Shown piece after piece: positions 32,715 through 44,883 of a DNA stretch of 64,000 bases. The position numbers and the translations under genes were made by a program. Positions within the stretch are counted from its first letter, which is position 1. Each line of letters starts with the position of its first letter. Under the pieces are notes generated by a model, which saw only the letters and a program-made list of their open reading frames with translations, was not told the origin of the DNA and made no database searches. This DNA comes from Hyperoplus lanceolatus. Its lineage: Eukaryota > Chordata > Actinopteri > Uranoscopiformes > Ammodytidae. The stretch is from contig CM049395.1 of NCBI GenBank assembly GCA_026929865.2, positions 29,507,001 to 29,571,000 of the forward strand, given 5' to 3'.

Positions 32715-34915
32715 ACCTGGGTCTACTTGAAGTCCCCAGGGTTAGGACTAAACAAGGAGAAGCAGCTTTCAGTTTGTATGCACCAAATATCTGGAACAAA
32801 CTCCCAGAAATCTTGAGGTCTGCTGCCAGTTTCAGCTCCTGTTTAGTCAGCCTGATCAGAAATCAACATGGACGCCAGTGGTGAAGCGCCAGCTTCCCAG
32901 GGTGTAAGTAATCATATATTAGACATACTTATTTTTGTTAAAATAACAATCTAAATTCATATATTGAATTAGGACATTTGTCTTAACATGCTGATGAAGG
33001 AAAAAAAAATCCATCTGTGTTTGTGGGTTTTTTAGCAGAATTTGAAATGTATGTATCCCCGGAGATACGTTGCCTGTTTAGGGGGTAGAAATTTGGTCAA
33101 TGTTCATTATTCTGAATTTTATTTAAAACTTGAAAGCATGTTGATAATGACTGCAGAACCATATATTATCATGAACAGTTGTGCCCATTACAACATTATT
33201 ACTGTATTTCACTTTTAAAATGATCTTTCTATATTTATGTATACTTAGGGCAGTGCTGCCTGGAAGGCCCTATCCCTAACCGTTGGGGAGGGAGTGCCTT
33301 CCAGGCACAAAACACAAACTTAACTGCCCAGGGATGGCCAAAGCCACTGGCAGGGAAAGTAAGCTGCTGTTAATTAAATATATAATTTCCAGCTGGTGGC
33401 TGCTGGTCGTTGTAGGCGCACAGTGTAGCATCATGCCTGCATCGGCTTCAGAGGAGCCTCTGACGCACCTGTGGCAGCTGTTTGAAAGGATCAGGGTGCA
33501 GTGACTAATAGTCAATCCTGCTTAGTTACAGTTTGGCCTGTCATCCATTGCTTTCCTTGGGCACTGCTTTCCACAAAAGGAGCCATTAAACTGGTACACA
33601 AGTAGGACACCGTGCCAGGTTCATGCACACGGCACCATAAAGTCCCTACATTCCTGTTGGACGCCTCCATTTCACTCCTTCGTGGACCACAAGCCGTATA
33701 CTAAGCTGGTGGGTGTTACATTTGTCTGGCCCCCCTCAGGAGTGATGTAAAGACCTGGGCTAGCTTCAGTTTGGCCTGTCAGCGTGTTCAAGGTACACAT
33801 GATACCAAAGCCCCCTTGGCGCGATTCTGGTCCCCGAGAGGCATTTCGACCAGGTCAAAAGGACCTGGTGGGCCCCCTGCCTTCCTCCCGTAGGTTCACT
33901 GACCTCCTCACCTTGGTGGACAGCACCACCAGGTAGCCGGAAGCCATTCCTCTGCATTCGCTGAGGTGGACTGGGCTTCCTCAGGTCAGAGGTGGCCCGT
34001 TTTGGTATGCCGGCTGACCTCACCTTGTACAGAGGCCCACAGTTCACATCCGAGCTGCATGGCTAAAGGGTCGCAACTGGGTTGACTGCCTCCTGTGGTT
34101 GTTGGCCTGTTTGGCTCTCTGCCCCTAAGGAGGACCTGCAGTTTTCATCTGCTGAATTGGTTTACAGACAGCCACTGGTGGTCCCGAAAGTTCCTTCAGG
34201 ACGCTGCGGTTCTGGGATGGGCGCTCACATTGGACTTTTTCCCTGGGCAACTCCAGCCCCTTCACTCAGGTCCCCCTGAAGACTCCCCTATGATGGGCCC
34301 TTCTGTGTCCTGGAGGCGGGAACCAAGAACTTTGTGGTGGACATGGGGGTAAGCTAGAGCGGGTCACTATGGACCTCTCAAGCCTGCCCATCTGGATGTG
34401 GCTGATCCAGTTTGATGAAACTAGATTGGTAAAACTGAATAAAATGTACTTAAAAAGTAGTATTTGTAATTTAAATGGACAAGATAAACAACAATTTATC
34501 ATTTCTGTTCATCAAATTAAAAATTTATATTTTTACCATTTCGGCTTTTTTTATACCTTAATAGGGCAACGTATCCTGGGAGATACAACTCGTAAAACCC
34601 AAAATATACAAAGTATAAAAAAATTTGATGTGGAAATATTTTTCTTTGGTCTTAAAGAGATAAGTGATAACATGAAAATATTTTTAGAAACTCATTTTCC
34701 ACTGTTGCCTGTTTAAGGGTTAAATCAAGTCTGAAGACTGTTCTGTTTTCCATTTAACCTGTAATTTTTATTTCACTTAAAAAAAAATTATTTTATTTCA
34801 CATTTTTAATAAGTATTCTATGCTTGATGTATTTTAATCTTGATGTATTTTGTGACCCTGTGAAGCACTTTGAGTGGCCTGAATTGTGCTGTATAAATAC
34901 ACTAGCCTTGCCTTG
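32715..34915 (+). pseudogene. L2 LINE 3' end, second copy, interrupted
   Basis: The left part (32715-32840) matches the C-terminal coding end of the first copy: GTTAGGACTAAACAAGGAGA and TCTGGAACAAACTCCCAGAA. The match resumes at 34720 with TTAAATCAAGTCTGAAGACT and runs through the 3' UTR to GTGCTGTATAAATACACTAG and CCTTGCCTTG at 34915. The two parts are separated by about 1.9 kb of unrelated sequence. Only the last part of the reverse transcriptase ORF was ever here, so it was 5'-truncated before it was interrupted. Confidence 0.85.
32841..34719. mobile_element. piggyBac-like insert within the L2 copy (left end unclear)
   Basis: Reversed from the right end, the insert reads CCCTTAAACAGGCAAC directly next to TTAA (34720-34723). 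TTAA with a CCC start is the piggyBac pattern. Related words occur inside: GTTGCCTGTTTAGGGGG at 33067, preceded by GTATCCCCGGAGATAC, and the inverted CCTTAATAGGGCAACGTATC at 34557, so terminal sequences are present three times. Just inside the left edge, an ATG at about 32869 opens MDASGEAPASQ before a GTAAGT donor. The GC-rich middle (33240-34350) has short frames I cannot identify. The left TTAA is not intact, so rearrangement or truncation is likely. Confidence 0.5.
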
Positions 34916-34940
34916 TGTTATGAACACAGTTTAAGTGATT

Positions 34941-35216
34941 GCTGTGGCAGTGGCGAAGTGGGTAGGAAGATTGCCTCTGGAGTGCAGGGTCGGAGGTTCG
35001 ATTCCCCGCCTACCCGCCACATGTCGAAGTGTCCCTGGGCAAGACACTGAACCCCAAATTGCTCCCGATGGTTCAGAGAGCGCCTTGCATGGCACCTACT
35101 GCCGGTGTATGAGTGTGTGTATGAATGAGTGAATGTGGTAAGATATGTAAAGCGCTTTGGGGCTGAGAAAATCGGCTAGAAAAGCGCTATATAAGTCAAG
35201 ACCATTTTCCATTTAC
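34941..35216 (+). repeat. tRNA-derived SINE, copy 1
   Basis: The head contains GTGGCGAAGTGGGTAGGAAG (A-box-like) and GGTTCGATTCC (B box, 34995-35005), the RNA polymerase III internal promoter. The body has GTGTCCCTGGGCAAGACACT and AAGCGCTTTGGGGCTGAGAA. The tail reads AAAGCGCTATATAAGTCAAG then CCATTT repeats. This is a SINE and not a working tRNA gene, because it has no cloverleaf 3' half and no anticodon stem. A related copy lies inverted at 44645-44883. Confidence 0.85.
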
Positions 35217-36189
<973 letters not shown>

Positions 36190-37975
36190 TATATATATAT
36201 GATTTTATTCAGGACACATGAAGATCCATAGTACAATGTATAAAAAATAGACTCAATACATAAATAACAACAAAAAGCACACCAATGCATGCAGATAAAA
36301 AAAACCACAAATAAAATAAGAGATCAGCATACAACACTTGCAGTATACAAAGATGCCCTCCAATGTCTCCAGAGTGTGGATGAGAACCTGACAGAGCTAA
36401 GCCCAGGCTTGACCAATGCCTGAATAATACTGTTGTTACAGATGCTGTCAACCTACACATAAAACGATACATCAAATTCCTAATTAAAGCATGACAGGTA
36501 GGCACACCAACATTTACAAACATTTGACTGGTACTAGACCATCTCGGTATTCTGAGAAGCATCCGCATTCCGTCATTAAACGCCACATTTAGTTTTTTCA
36601 TATTGCTATTTCTGTAAGCACGCCACAAATGGGCAGTATATAGCGGGGTACAGAATGCTCTAAATAGCGCAACCTTTACAGCAGTAGAACACATGTTACA
36701 TTTACGTGCAAGCATATTGGCTTGACCATACATCTTACGACACTGTCTTTTGATGTCTTTATCATCTGACAAATCATTAACAAAATGGTGGCCTAAATAC
36801 TTCCCATCATCACATACTTTAAGAGCAGTAACAGATAAACAGAAATCAGGAAATTCCAATTTCAGCAGTTATTTTATCAGCACCACAAGCTTTGTTGTCA
36901 TCTAAACCCAATACTGCAGATTGTATCTCTTCTGAATTAATAACCACATTTTCATTATTATAAACATATCCAACCTCAAAATTATTCCTCCCATTACAGT
37001 TAAATAACTCATTATAATGTTGTCGCCACATCTGACAGATAGCATCTGATCCACTGACTCCCTCAATATCTGTAGGTAGGGGCAATTTACTATTGTTCAT
37101 GGCTCTAATCTCATTCCAGAAATCATTATAGTTTTTATATTGTAACTTACATGCCAGAGACTCAGACCTCAGCGAGTTCTCATTCCTTTTGATGTATCGA
37201 AGTGCGTATTTAAAATGTGCATTTGCATGTTTCTTCTGTTCAAATAAAGGTCCCTGTCTGTCTCTACCAGACACTATCCAGGCTTTAAAAGCCCTCCTAG
37301 CTTCGGCATGAAGCCCTGCCACATGCTCATTCCATCCGGGCTTGATATTCTGAAGCCCACACTGGAATTTATAAAAAGGCCTACAGGCAGCATGAAGTGA
37401 TTTCACAATTAAATCATATAAAACACATGAGTCATTAATATGTTGCGAATTTTTACAGTTAATATCACAACATTGTATGGCATCTTTAGGCAATGAAATG
37501 TTTCCCAGCAACCTATCAATATTAATTAAATAATTCTGGACATCTTCTTCAGTTAGCTTAGACCAGCGGTTCCCAACCTTTTTTAGCCGCGCACCCCCTT
37601 CTATGCCCCAACCAGGTTGACGCACCCCCACACATAAAAAAAAAATGCAACAAGCTTTTTTATAGCCATATTAAAAGGTGGCATGTCACGTTGAGCAACA
37701 ATTGCAGCAAGTTTAAATGACCGTGGAGCAAACAACCCCGTCATCATAACACAGGTTATGGAAATAAAATTAGAACGCCAGTAATTTTAAATAAATTGCG
37801 AGAATGAATGTAGAGGCCACAAACTAGGTGCGCATATGCGTAGAAGAAGATAACTTCGCTTCATTTTGAATAGCCTCCATTTATTTATTAATTAAAATTC
37901 AAGTTTTTGATTCTAAATTTTACAAAGGAAATGTTTATTTACACGTCTTTATTGTGTGGAGAAAAAACACTGTAC

Positions 37976-38945
37976 CCGTATTGGTCCAAGTATAAGACAA
38001 CCCTGATTATAAGACGAACCCCCCGTTTTTCAAAACTCAACTCAATACATTTTATTTATTTAAATAATGTAAAAAGAATAAAATAAAAACACATTGAAAA
38101 AAACACTTTTCTTCATTGCAAATAAACAGTAGGATAGTGCAAATAGACCGAACTCTGATGTGTTCACTACAGACTATTCTTCACACGCAAATTCCTCTGC
38201 CCCGCTGTGATCGCTCTCGCTGTCATCTCTCCTATACTCTGGTTCGGTGCATAGCGGGTCATCCTCGCTGCTGTCCTCGGCATCTGAGACGCAGCATTTA
38301 TTTAATGCTCATAGTTAATCACATAGCCTAGTGCTGAAACGAAAGCTATCAACGCCGTGGTTTAAGGCTGAAATGATAACCGGGGCACTTAACGTTGTCG
38401 AGGGGAAGCCCTCCGAGATCTCCGTTTGTTTCATTTTACAGCTCACAAAGTGACAATCACCACCATCACATGGACAGCGTTTAAATAAAGCGTCTCATTC
38501 TTAAAATCATTAGAGCTTTGATGCAAATGAGGAAATCTGAACAGCAGCAGTGCTGGTGCGTAAAAGGACAGCGCAGTTGGCATCTCTCCTCAGCACAACT
38601 GCAGCAGCTAAAAAGCCACAGTCGATCGCTCTGCCGATTCCTGCCTCTGACACGTTGACTGGCAACATAATGATTTGAGGCTTTGAATCGGCTTTGTCGA
38701 TGTCCCGTGCCTCTTTTTTCTCTCCACACAAAACGTTCTCTCTCCAAGCGCACAAACGCCCCGGCCGCTTCCGAGAGCACAGCCAGTGTTCCACCCGATT
38801 AAAAAAAGAAAATAAACACAACTTGGAAAACAAGACCCGACTTTTTACGACCTATTTCCGCGAAAATAAAACCCTTTTATACTTGAACGGTTCAAGTTGA
38901 ATCATCAACCAATCCATATTGGTTCAAGTTGAACCAATATGGATT
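37976..38945 (+). repeat. Nested dispersed repeat, copy 2 (sister of 4730-5431)
   Basis: The left edge reads CCCGTATTGGTCCAAGTATAAG with TATAAGACGAACC words following. The right edge reads complementary to CCATATTGGTTCAA. The core 38355-38870 matches 4730-5400 block by block: GCTTTGATGCAAATGA, GCGTAAAAGGAC, CTGCCTCTGACACGT, TCCAAGCGCACA and CCCGACTTTTTACGACCTAT. It is nested inside the hAT, inside the LINE. No coding capacity. Confidence 0.75.
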
Positions 38946-38946
38946 G
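38910..38946. repeat. Perfect 37-bp palindrome
   Basis: CAATCCATATTGGTTCAA, one G, then its exact complement: 18-bp arms with a 1-bp spacer at the right edge of the nested repeat. Two further TTCAAGTT/AACGGTTCAAG words lie just upstream. Confidence 0.9.
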
Positions 38947-39258
38947 TGTAATGAATGATCAGACCGCCATTACATTTTTCATCTCGCGCACCCCCTAGCA
39001 GCAGCTCACGCACCCCCAGGGGTGCGAGCACCACACTTTGGGAATCCCTGGCTTAGACCAATCCAGTCTCCCTGTGTTGATGCTACTAGCCACAGTAGAC
39101 AAAGTGGGTAGCTTCTCAACATTCACAGACAAAGAAAATGGTACATGATCAGCATTTGCAAACTCATAATGAATCTCCATGGCATCCACTGAGTCATGAG
39201 CGTCAGTTGTACCAACACAGTGATCTAACCATGAGGTAGAATGCCATGCTTCACTGAT

Positions 39259-39859
39259 GTGAGTGTAACTATCAGCAGGCTATACTTCTCACATGACCTG
39301 CAGACTACGGATTACAAGTACAAATGCAAAGTGTGAGCTGTCTTGTGTGAGGAAACCTCTCAACATGTTGGATCAGGATAAATAATCAAAATGTATGATC
39401 AGATTTGATGACCTGCATGCAACTACATGCATTACGTTGACGGAATATTTGGCACCAACTGGCATCTTGCTAGTTTTTAACTCCAAAAAACAAACATATC
39501 TTGTGGACCAAATGACTTGACAATCACACCAATACCTTTACCTTACCTTTTCAGTTAGTGTTATGTTTCTCTCTAATGTGCAGTCACTGATGCTTTTGCA
39601 GCACTTAAGACAATCAGTGTAAGCGCACAAAACAAGAAAAATAGGTAAGAAAACTAAAAAGACGCTTTTCATTCAAAATGTGAAATGCCATGCGGCATGT
39701 AAAATATATTTGACCTTTTATCATAGCATTATTTCTTCAACATCAACAAAATAAATTCCTCCCACTGGAATCACCATGATCAGTGGATGTACTCATTTGG
39801 GAAAAATCAAATCCAGAAAAATTGTTTATGTGGAATTCAACTCTGATGAACTCTGACAA

Positions 39860-39891
<32 letters not shown>

Positions 39892-41189
39892 GACCAATAG
39901 GAAACTGTCTTGGTGGCACTGGGATTGGGGGTAATGGACAGGAAGCTATCATATTAGCCCTGTTACACCATGTTATTTATACAATCCGGCTCTGTTGGAG
40001 TACCAATTACACCCTTAATGAGATGTTGCATGTTTTGCAGTCAGTTGCAAGACAAGGCACAGCATTGAGCGAGCCTCTGCTCAGAGAGTTTCATTTCCCA
40101 CAGTAAAATCTTGAAATATCCTCCTCCTGTCATTTTAAATATGTTCATCTCTGTCTGGCCAGAGGACAATGAGGCAATGACAGCTGCAACAGGACATGTT
40201 TTTAAGGAATAGATCTATAAATGTCTCCTCTTTTGCTCCTTTTCTTTTTCATCTCCCTTTCATCCTCCTGTGTCTGCCCTCTCTTTTTAAAAGTCCTGGC
40301 TGATCGAGGTACAGTACAATAGAGCAGATGGATCTACGATTGTTGCGTCCGTGTCATTGTCACCTTCATCGTCCAATCAGAAGTGTTCAATAAAGAGCTG
40401 CCAGCCGAGACTTATTTGCACAAGAGAAGGTGAATATCCTTTGAATTTACTGTCACCTCTTTCAGTTCCCCTCAGTGTTGAGCCCGACAGCAACAAAGAA
40501 ATGTTTGGATGGCGGCACACTCTGACATTTTCTACTGTACAAATGCAGCGCTGCAAGCAAGGGAACTGTGGAGAGGCATCGAAGAAGTGCATATCAGTCC
40601 GCTGAGTAAATAGATTATTTTGTGCAAGTGGGTGGAATAGGCAGAGCTGCTTTGTGTTCAGTTACGTTTAACCCCCAGGAGTGTGTTAAAGGCTAATCTG
40701 CCATGATTATATTCTTCATAAGAAGAAAAACTATTATTGACTTTTATACAACAGAAATGGACGGGACCAGAGAGAGCTTTATTGCCTTTATTAGAGTAAG
40801 TTTAAAGGATCAGGGCTTGCTGATGGGATTGACAAACATTTCTCAGCTACCACCTTAAACACGGTCCGATTAGACACTCCGGGGCTGATTTTAAACTTTT
40901 GAAAACTTCAAACTGTTCAGTCCATTAGTTGGTGCAGAGTGGTGCTGGTTATTGTTTTTTTTGTTTCTATGGATTTCCTGTATTTTTAGCGAAATGCAAT
41001 ATATTTTATAACATCTCTAAAAACATGTGCTATAAAAAGTGTGTGGGGATTGTCGTCACGTAATTACGGTTTATTTGTTTTCAAGCCAACACGTGGTGAA
41101 AAAAACAAAAAAGACAGGATGTGAATCATATGACATAAATACAAGTGCATCTTTGGAAACCTAAATTCTAAAAAAAGGAAAGAAAAGCC
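39259..41189. other. Unassigned sequence; (ATT)n microsatellite
   Basis: No gene recognised. An (ATT)n array lies at about 39859-39891. The interval 40310-40620 has balanced composition and no simple repeat and could be tested for conservation. Confidence 0.5.
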
Positions 41190-41199
41190 AGTGAGCTCT

Positions 41200-41300
41200 G
41201 TGGCAACACAGGAAGTGTATGTTGATGATACCTGCCGTCTTAATTGCTATGCTATTTGTGATTTTGGGCTATACAAATAAAACTGATTTGATTTTAATTT
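41200..41300 (+). repeat. LINE 3' tail remnant
   Basis: TTTGTGATTTTGGGCTATAC followed by AAATAAAACTGATTTGATTT. This is a common fish LINE 3' end, with an AATAAA-like motif and a terminal GATTT repeat. The complement of the same tail appears at about 53922-53957. Confidence 0.5.
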
Positions 41301-41676
41301 TTTTCCGGCTATTTACAGCCTCCTCCATCTGTTTAAAGTTCTCTGATGCTCTAATTTATGTGGACGGATATGTGGCATGGTCTCTTGTTCCATTTCTGTC
41401 TTGGTGTTACAATATTTCCTGTTCTCAGAAAAATCAGTGCAGATCAGCGGGAGGTGATGGTTACATTTAATGAGCCTCCTGATTGGTTTTATATGAAAAC
41501 GTGAGGTCACATTGACTGACGGAAACATTTTCATTTATCCTTTATTTCTTATATAAAGGTAGACTTCACAGATTTAGAAAGTTGAGATTGGGCCAATATC
41601 CAATCATAGGGCTGCCGACAAAATGTGTCGGACAACTCCTCCACTTCCTCTTCCTCCGCTCAGAATGGGAAACAGA

Positions 41677-41713
<37 letters not shown>

Positions 41714-41913
41714 TGCAGTACAGCTGCAGTACCATATTATCTAGCTCAAATACTGTAAAAGAGATCTTGCTGCACACATTTTGGTAGATAGAATTGAAAA
41801 GAGGCTAGCCAATGTTTTAACCAATCTCAGAAATTATATAGCATGCTGCCAGAAAGAAATATGTCACAATGTAAAACAGGCTGCAGTTAAGCTACACATG
41901 TTTACCCTTTAAC
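41301..41913. other. No gene; (GT)n microsatellite
   Basis: Holds a (GT)n array at about 41679-41710. Nothing else recognised. Confidence 0.6.
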
Positions 41914-41918
41914 ACATG

Positions 41919-43375
41919 CAGTGTTTCCCGCAGGATTTTTTTCAGCAGCGGTGCCAAGTCCCCGAACTTTCTAGGGGGGTCCGGGGGCATGCCCCCCGGC
42001 CAATTTTTTTTTGTACCCTGTACATTGGAATCCATGAATATTGTGCACTTTGAGAGGAGAATATGCACTTAAATCCTATTCACACAGTCCTGTGTATTAC
42101 TGTAGATAGGATTATTGGTGTTGTAACTTTGCCTTTTGTGTCTTCATTTACAGATTTTGACATTTTTGTATAGAAATTAATATTTAAACAAAAAATGTCA
42201 CAACGCAAAAATGATTTGCACAATTTATTTACAGATTTTTGCCTAATGCTTAAACACTAAACGTGGTTGCTATGCCCAAAGCATTACAACCTCTGACTTT
42301 TGTAACCATGCCCTAAACAAAAGCACCAACCCAACAAACACAATAAGTGCTTTGCACTGTGTTTGAAATTCTCCAACACACTTCTTTCAAAACACTACAC
42401 ACTGTTTTTTTTACATAAGACACATTGTTAAAAAATTAAATCTCCTGCAATCATGGACTAAACACCTCTCAGGATCTACCACTGCACCCTCTCTCTCTTG
42501 TTCTCCTTGCTTCTCTGTCACTTCTCTTTCCTCGCTCACTTGGTCTACCTGTATTTTCTGTAATAAACTTGAGCACTTAAACAACAAGTAATATAAGAAA
42601 TGCTAGAAATCTTATTTGTTTCCTTCAAATTACCCTATATACATGCATTTGTAATGTTCAAATAATATCACCTATATTATGCATTCAAATCCAAAAGAAA
42701 ATTCTCATTAGCTTGAAAGTTTGCTTCCCTAATTTGCTTCACTAACCTCAGCTCCTCCATTGTCCCCGTCTGCCTTTCTTTTTCACCCAGCTTTTTAGAC
42801 TCATCTGCAAATGTAATATATATTATTTAACTATGTATATATACATTGTGCACAGTGCATCCCTTAAGAGCTTGTACCAGCCTTTTAACCTTTGAGCCCT
42901 AAGCCATTTTTGAGATGTTTTGGTTCACCTGGATTTATTCTCTTATTAAGATTGCATTCATCACCCCTATAATGTATAGCTGTCAAGCTATCATTTATTT
43001 GGGTCACAACCTGGATTATCAGAATATGTGTGCTGCAGTGATGTCGTTTGAATGTAGGAAATGATCAATTAGACAGTAAAAAAGCTAAAAGTATCTCACA
43101 ATTATTTATTGATATGACATAAAAAGGCAAATTGATTGAGCTTGTTATTGCTTAAACACTTCTTCTTTGTCTTGGGAGTCAATAAATGATGCGAAAATTA
43201 TAAAATAAATATAAGTTATACATAATAGAAACTATTCATGCTCTTTTAAAAAGTCCATAGGCTTTTTCCCTTTCCCTGCATTCAACTAAAATACGCGATG
43301 AAAACAGATTTTATATGGCAATAAAGAACAACATCGGATCTAACAGTATGGATTAATTTTTCAAAGTTCCCGAAA

Positions 43376-43429
<54 letters not shown>

Positions 43430-43870
43430 GTCTACTAGAGGAAAAACGGCACGGTTGCGGTTTATAGCCTAGATAAAATAAAATAAAATTACGATAGGGC
43501 TGAGGGTTTTTAACACTGGTGGTCATGTAGCGACACATTTTAGCAACTTACTCTCTCTCTGTGTGTGTGTCTCTCTCTCTCTCTTTCCTTCTTTCTTCGC
43601 TCTTCCGCTTCACTCGCTGCTAGAATCAATGTAACTTTTCAACCGTGTAGGCTACTACTGCCACACTCGCTGTTCTCTGATGTTGGCTACGTGATTATGT
43701 GCCGCATGCTGCACAATTTACGTTACGCGCTGCCCATTTTCTAAAAGGAGCTACATACCAAAAAAAAAAAAAAATAGAAAATGCGGAGGAGAAGGATTTT
43801 TATAGCAGCGGCGCACGTTCATTCAGCAGCGGCGCTGCGCCGCTGCTGAATGAACGTGGGGGAAACACTG
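41919..43870. mobile_element. CAGTGTTTCCC-ended element with 5-bp TSD ACATG
   Basis: Begins CAGTGTTTCCCGCAGGATTT and ends GTGGGGGAAACACTG. ACATG lies immediately before (41914-41918) and after (43871-43875). Just inside the left end is GGTCCGGGGGCATGCCCCCC, shared with the fragment at 6420-6709. Just inside the right end is a perfect palindrome (43815-43857). The 1952-bp interior is AT-rich, has a (CA)n array at about 43379-43423 and TC/GT runs at 43550-43585, and encodes nothing I recognise. The right-end GCAGCGGCGC words also occur, as GCAGCGGTGCC, near the left end. Confidence 0.85.
43815..43857. repeat. Perfect 43-bp GC-rich palindrome
   Basis: 21-bp arms beginning ACGTTCATTCAGCAGCGGCG around a single T. 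It lies 13 bp from the right terminus of the surrounding element and could extrude as a cruciform or form a strong hairpin in single-stranded DNA. Confidence 0.93.
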
Positions 43871-43875
43871 ACATG

Positions 43876-44644
43876 AAATCCAAGCATCAGTCTGTCCTTA
43901 CTGACACGTGAATGTGTGATTCTTGCTGTTTCTTTAAAAAGGTTGTTCAATTTTGTTGTAGATGTTTCAATCACGTTTAGGTTTAATGCATCAATGCAGG
44001 AAGATTTTTTTTTTTATCAATTTGAATCATCTCCAAGTGTGAACAACAATCCAGAGCCTTGGCTCCGGGTTGACCTGCTGTCAATGCACTGCTGCTGTCC
44101 TTCAGAAAACTGGGCCCTTCAGGCACAGTGGCGTCAGCCAGTGGAGAAAGGCTGCAACAATTCCTGCAACAACTGCTCTACACTGACATTCCTCTTCACG
44201 CTTGGCTGAGGCGGGAAAAGTCTGTGTACTGAAAGAGACTTGGTGAATAAATGTTGACGTATATGAGAAATTTGACTTAAATGTTACTTTTCACTTCCGG
44301 TGAGAACATCAAATGTGTGTTGAGTGATGAAGCTGTAACCTTCCACACATTATTACACAAAACTAACAAACATGTCACACTTCATGTCTTTTCCATCTTT
44401 TTAATGACGTCATCTCGTCATGTGCTTTTAGTCTGTAATGGTTTAATGGTGCTGGCAGGCGAATCAGCCCAACCAGCTTGGATAGCGTGTCCTCGATATG
44501 CGTAGTAATTAGTTTTTAGTTTTCAATTAATAAGCAGGCATTTAAAGGGCCTCACAAATTACAGTCTCAGTTCACCATTCAAGGGCTAAATTTCAGATTC
44601 AGTCATAACTGTAAATCGTAAAAGGAATTGACTTTTATCGTGTT
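43876..44644. other. No recognised feature
   Basis: Unassigned sequence with no repeat or coding signal that I can support. Confidence 0.5.
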
Positions 44645-44883
44645 TTAGCCGATTTTCTCAGCCCCAAAGCACTTTAGATTTCTTACCGTATTTACCCATT
44701 CACAACTACACTTATACCGATGGGAGTAGCTGCCTTGCAAGGCGCTCTGAACCATTGGGAGCAATGTGGGGTTCAGTGTCTTGCCCAAGGACACTTTGAC
44801 ATGTGGCGGGTAGGCGGGGGATCGAACCTCGGACCCTGCAATCCAGTGGACAGCCGCCCTACCCACATCGCCACTGCCGCCCC
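44645..44883 (-). repeat. tRNA-derived SINE, copy 2 (3'-truncated)
   Basis: Inverted relative to the copy at 34941. On the minus strand it has GGCGGCAGTGGCGATGTGGG, a B box GAGGTTCGATCC (about 44819-44830), GTGTCCTTGGGCAAGACACT and CTTTGGGGCTGAGAAAATCG. It stops before the GCGCTATATAAG tail of copy 1. Confidence 0.85.

Larger units (their letters stand above)
37564..39050. mobile_element. hAT transposon with perfect 8-bp TSD GCTTAGAC
   Basis: Begins CAGCGGTTCCCAACC and, reversed from the right, CAGGGATTCCCAAAG, so the TIR is imperfect. GCTTAGAC lies at 37556-37563 and 39051-39058. Subterminal GCGCACCCCC words recur at both ends (near 37590-37625 and 38985-39015). Removing the element and one TSD restores a continuous reading frame in the interrupted LINE. 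It carries no transposase. Much of its interior is a further repeat (37976-38945). Confidence 0.92.
36190..39255 (-). pseudogene. Non-LTR retrotransposon remnant (minus strand), split by a hAT
   Basis: Minus-strand coding runs from about 39250 to 36209. The 5' part (39051-39250) encodes the end of the endonuclease (AMEIHYEFANADHVPFSL) up to LDWSK. After the hAT insertion it continues in frame with LTEEDVQNYL and about 240 residues of linker containing ARRAFKAWIVSGRDRQGP and YNDFWNEIRAMNNSKLP, up to LGLDDNKACGADKITAE, the entry to the reverse transcriptase. The RT core is deleted. The next frame (36209-36859) holds the post-RT region with YLGHHFVNDLSDD and QCRKMYGQANMLARKC. The 3' end has AATAAAATC followed by an (AT)n tail. 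The clade (Jockey or I superfamily) is uncertain. Confidence 0.85.

Noticed and set aside
33766-34047. 93-codon minus-strand frame in the GC-rich insert
   Set aside because: Codons read plausibly, but there is no known domain and neighbouring frames are equally open in this GC-rich stretch.
34941-35012. Possible tRNA gene (A and B boxes)
   Set aside because: The head is followed by a SINE body and tail, the copy at 44645 shares them, and no proper cloverleaf with an anticodon stem could be drawn.
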